From the NCBI GenBank assembly GCA_011057845.1, contig DSDB01000517.1:1-6714 (forward strand): a DNA stretch of 6,714 nucleotides. The letters are read 5' to 3'. Both the position numbers and the translations under genes were made by a program. Under the pieces are notes generated by a model. That model did no database searches. It saw only the letters and a list, made by a program, of their open reading frames with translations, and was not told where the DNA came from. The stretch is from Phycisphaerales bacterium. Lineage in GTDB: Bacteria; Planctomycetota; Phycisphaerae; Sedimentisphaerales; Anaerobacaceae. Positions 5,611 to 6,714 of this stretch are shown here, piece after piece. Position 1 is the stretch's first letter. Each line of letters starts with the position of its first letter.

Positions 5611-6714
5611 TTAGAAGCTGTAGCGCAGGGCGGCGTAGAGGTTGGTGTTGTTCTCGAATTGGCCGAAGAAGGTGTCGCGGTGGTCGCCGAAGAAGACGTT
5701 GGCGCCGAGTTCGACGGCGAGATTATCGGTGATCTTGTAGTTGGCGTTCGGCCGCATGTAGCAGTCCGAATCGCTCATCCCGATGTAGGTGAAGACGCCG
5801 ACGCGGAGATTCTGGTTCATCAGCAGCCTGGTCAGGCGGACGGTGGCGAGCTGACGGAACTCATCGCGGGTCGGGCCGAACGGGGCCGCCCGGCGGTAGC
5901 GGTCGTAGTTCATCATCTGCTCGACGTAGTATTGCAGGCCGAGCGTCAGATCGCGGCCGATCTCCTGCGTGTAGCCGACGAGGTACCGCATCTCGGAGTG
6001 GTTGATGGTGGGCGTGTGGCCGGAGCGGTTGTCCTCGGAGTCGTAGTAGCCGACCTCGACATTGCCGATGCCCCTGGCCACCGGGCCGCGGATGCTCGCG
6101 CCGTAGACGTCCAGGTCCGGGTAGATGGCCTGGGTCATCAGGGGAACCACGCCGCCGGGGCTCTTCCAGTAGCCCCAATAGCCGTAGACGGCCAGCTCGT
6201 AGTTGTTGACGGTCTGGTAGATCCGCATGGCGTACTCGGCGTCGCGGCCCCAGCGGTTGGGGCGGTTCGTGTGGATGATGGCGTCCTGGCCGGCGAAGCG
6301 GCCGAGCATCGGGTTGTAATACGACACGCGGCGGCCGGTGATGCCGCGGTCCGGGTCGAACTGCGGAATGTACACGAAATCGACGTTGGCCACGTCGTGG
6401 AAGAAACTGGTTTTGACGGCGTCGGAGGGGGCCTTGAGATACTCCACATCGCGGCCGATGAAGAAGGACACCCAGTCCTTGGGGAACAGATCGTTGATGA
6501 AGAGCAGGTCGCCCGTGCCCCAGGTCAGGGGCTGACGGCCGATCTTGAGGTCCATGAAGTCCAGTGGGCGCAGGAAGACGTTGGCCTCGCGCAGGTCGAA
6601 GTCGGCCTGCTCCTCGACGAGATCGCCGATGACATCGCCCTTGACCCGCAGATCGCCCCAGTCGAGATAGGAGTCCAGGCCAAGCTGCAAGCGGGTCTCC
6701 ATCACGGACATGTC
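5611..6714 (-). CDS. Outer-membrane beta-barrel (porin-like) protein, partial
   Basis: The frame is open to the window edge; the 367 visible residues end at TAA 5611-5613 and the true start lies outside. An ATG at 6711-6709 is in frame but is probably internal, since no signal peptide follows it. The chain consists of alternating amphipathic strands joined by polar turns and ends in ALRYSF; a C-terminal Phe is the usual signal for outer-membrane barrel assembly. A conserved-looking block, FLRPLDFMDLKIGRQPL followed by TWGTGDLLFINDLFPKDW (near residues 46-80 from that ATG), resembles the GRQ...WG pattern of DUF1302/alginate-export-type barrels. It is probably a channel for small solutes in the outer membrane. 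The substrate cannot be read from the sequence; the neighbouring arabinosidase gene suggests, but does not show, a sugar. Assignment to a named porin family is uncertain. Confidence 0.7.
   Translation of the reverse strand, partial: DMSVMETRLQLGLDSYLDWGDLRVKGDVIGDLVEEQADFDLREANVFLRPLDFMDLKIGRQPLTWGTGDLLFINDLFPKDWVSFFIGRDVEYLKAPSDAVKTSFFHDVANVDFVYIPQFDPDRGITGRRVSYYNPMLGRFAGQDAIIHTNRPNRWGRDAEYAMRIYQTVNNYELAVYGYWGYWKSPGGVVPLMTQAIYPDLDVYGASIRGPVARGIGNVEVGYYDSEDNRSGHTPTINHSEMRYLVGYTQEIGRDLTLGLQYYVEQMMNYDRYRRAAPFGPTRDEFRQLATVRLTRLLMNQNLRVGVFTYIGMSDSDCYMRPNANYKITDNLAVELGANVFFGDHRDTFFGQFENNTNLYAALRYSF

Noticed and set aside
1..6714. CRISPR array, tRNA, rRNA or a defence/mobile system
   Set aside because: No regularly spaced repeats, no tRNA- or rRNA-like segments and no effector or recombinase domains were seen apart from the transposase remnant.

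Overview
This window looks like a chromosomal carbohydrate-utilisation region from a GC-rich Gram-negative bacterium. The secreted glycoside hydrolase (GH) architecture, a bacterial sn-glycerol-1-phosphate dehydrogenase and an outer-membrane barrel protein would suit Planctomycetota or a similar polysaccharide degrader. That placement is inference: there is no rRNA or marker gene here.

Layout. (1) 1-273 (+): the last 90 codons of a probable secreted glycoside-hydrolase-type protein. (2) 291-1625 (+): an AraM/EgsA-type sn-glycerol-1-phosphate dehydrogenase starting at GTG 17 bp later, probably in the same operon. (3) 1626-2141: a gap between convergent genes, with a REP-like hairpin, an AT-rich nested palindrome and an isolated extended -10 promoter-like site, but no convincing gene. 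(4) 2142-5048 (-): a 968-residue secreted protein with a full GH127 (beta-L-arabinofuranosidase family) module. In front of it is what appears to be a GH43 five-bladed propeller with its centre missing. (5) 5049-5610: a gap with a decayed IS200/IS605-type transposase C-terminus and several hairpins and short repeats. (6) 5611-6714 (-): the C-terminal 367 residues of an outer-membrane beta-barrel protein that runs off the right edge.

How the genes may work together. GH43 and GH127 enzymes both commonly release L-arabinose from plant-type glycans, and AraM was first named from the B. subtilis arabinose operon. An arabinose-glycan locus with an uptake or envelope porin is a reasonable reading, but the genes lie on opposite strands and are not one operon. 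The main surprise is the GH43/GH127 protein. The start of a GH43 domain (both Asp motifs) is joined at a DDGT codon cluster to what looks like the extreme end of a GH43 domain, then to GH127. This would remove the GH43 catalytic acid while keeping the frame. The gene also seems lower in GC than its neighbours and sits between mobile-element remnants. I found no CRISPR array, tRNA or rRNA, and no clear new defence or mobile system.
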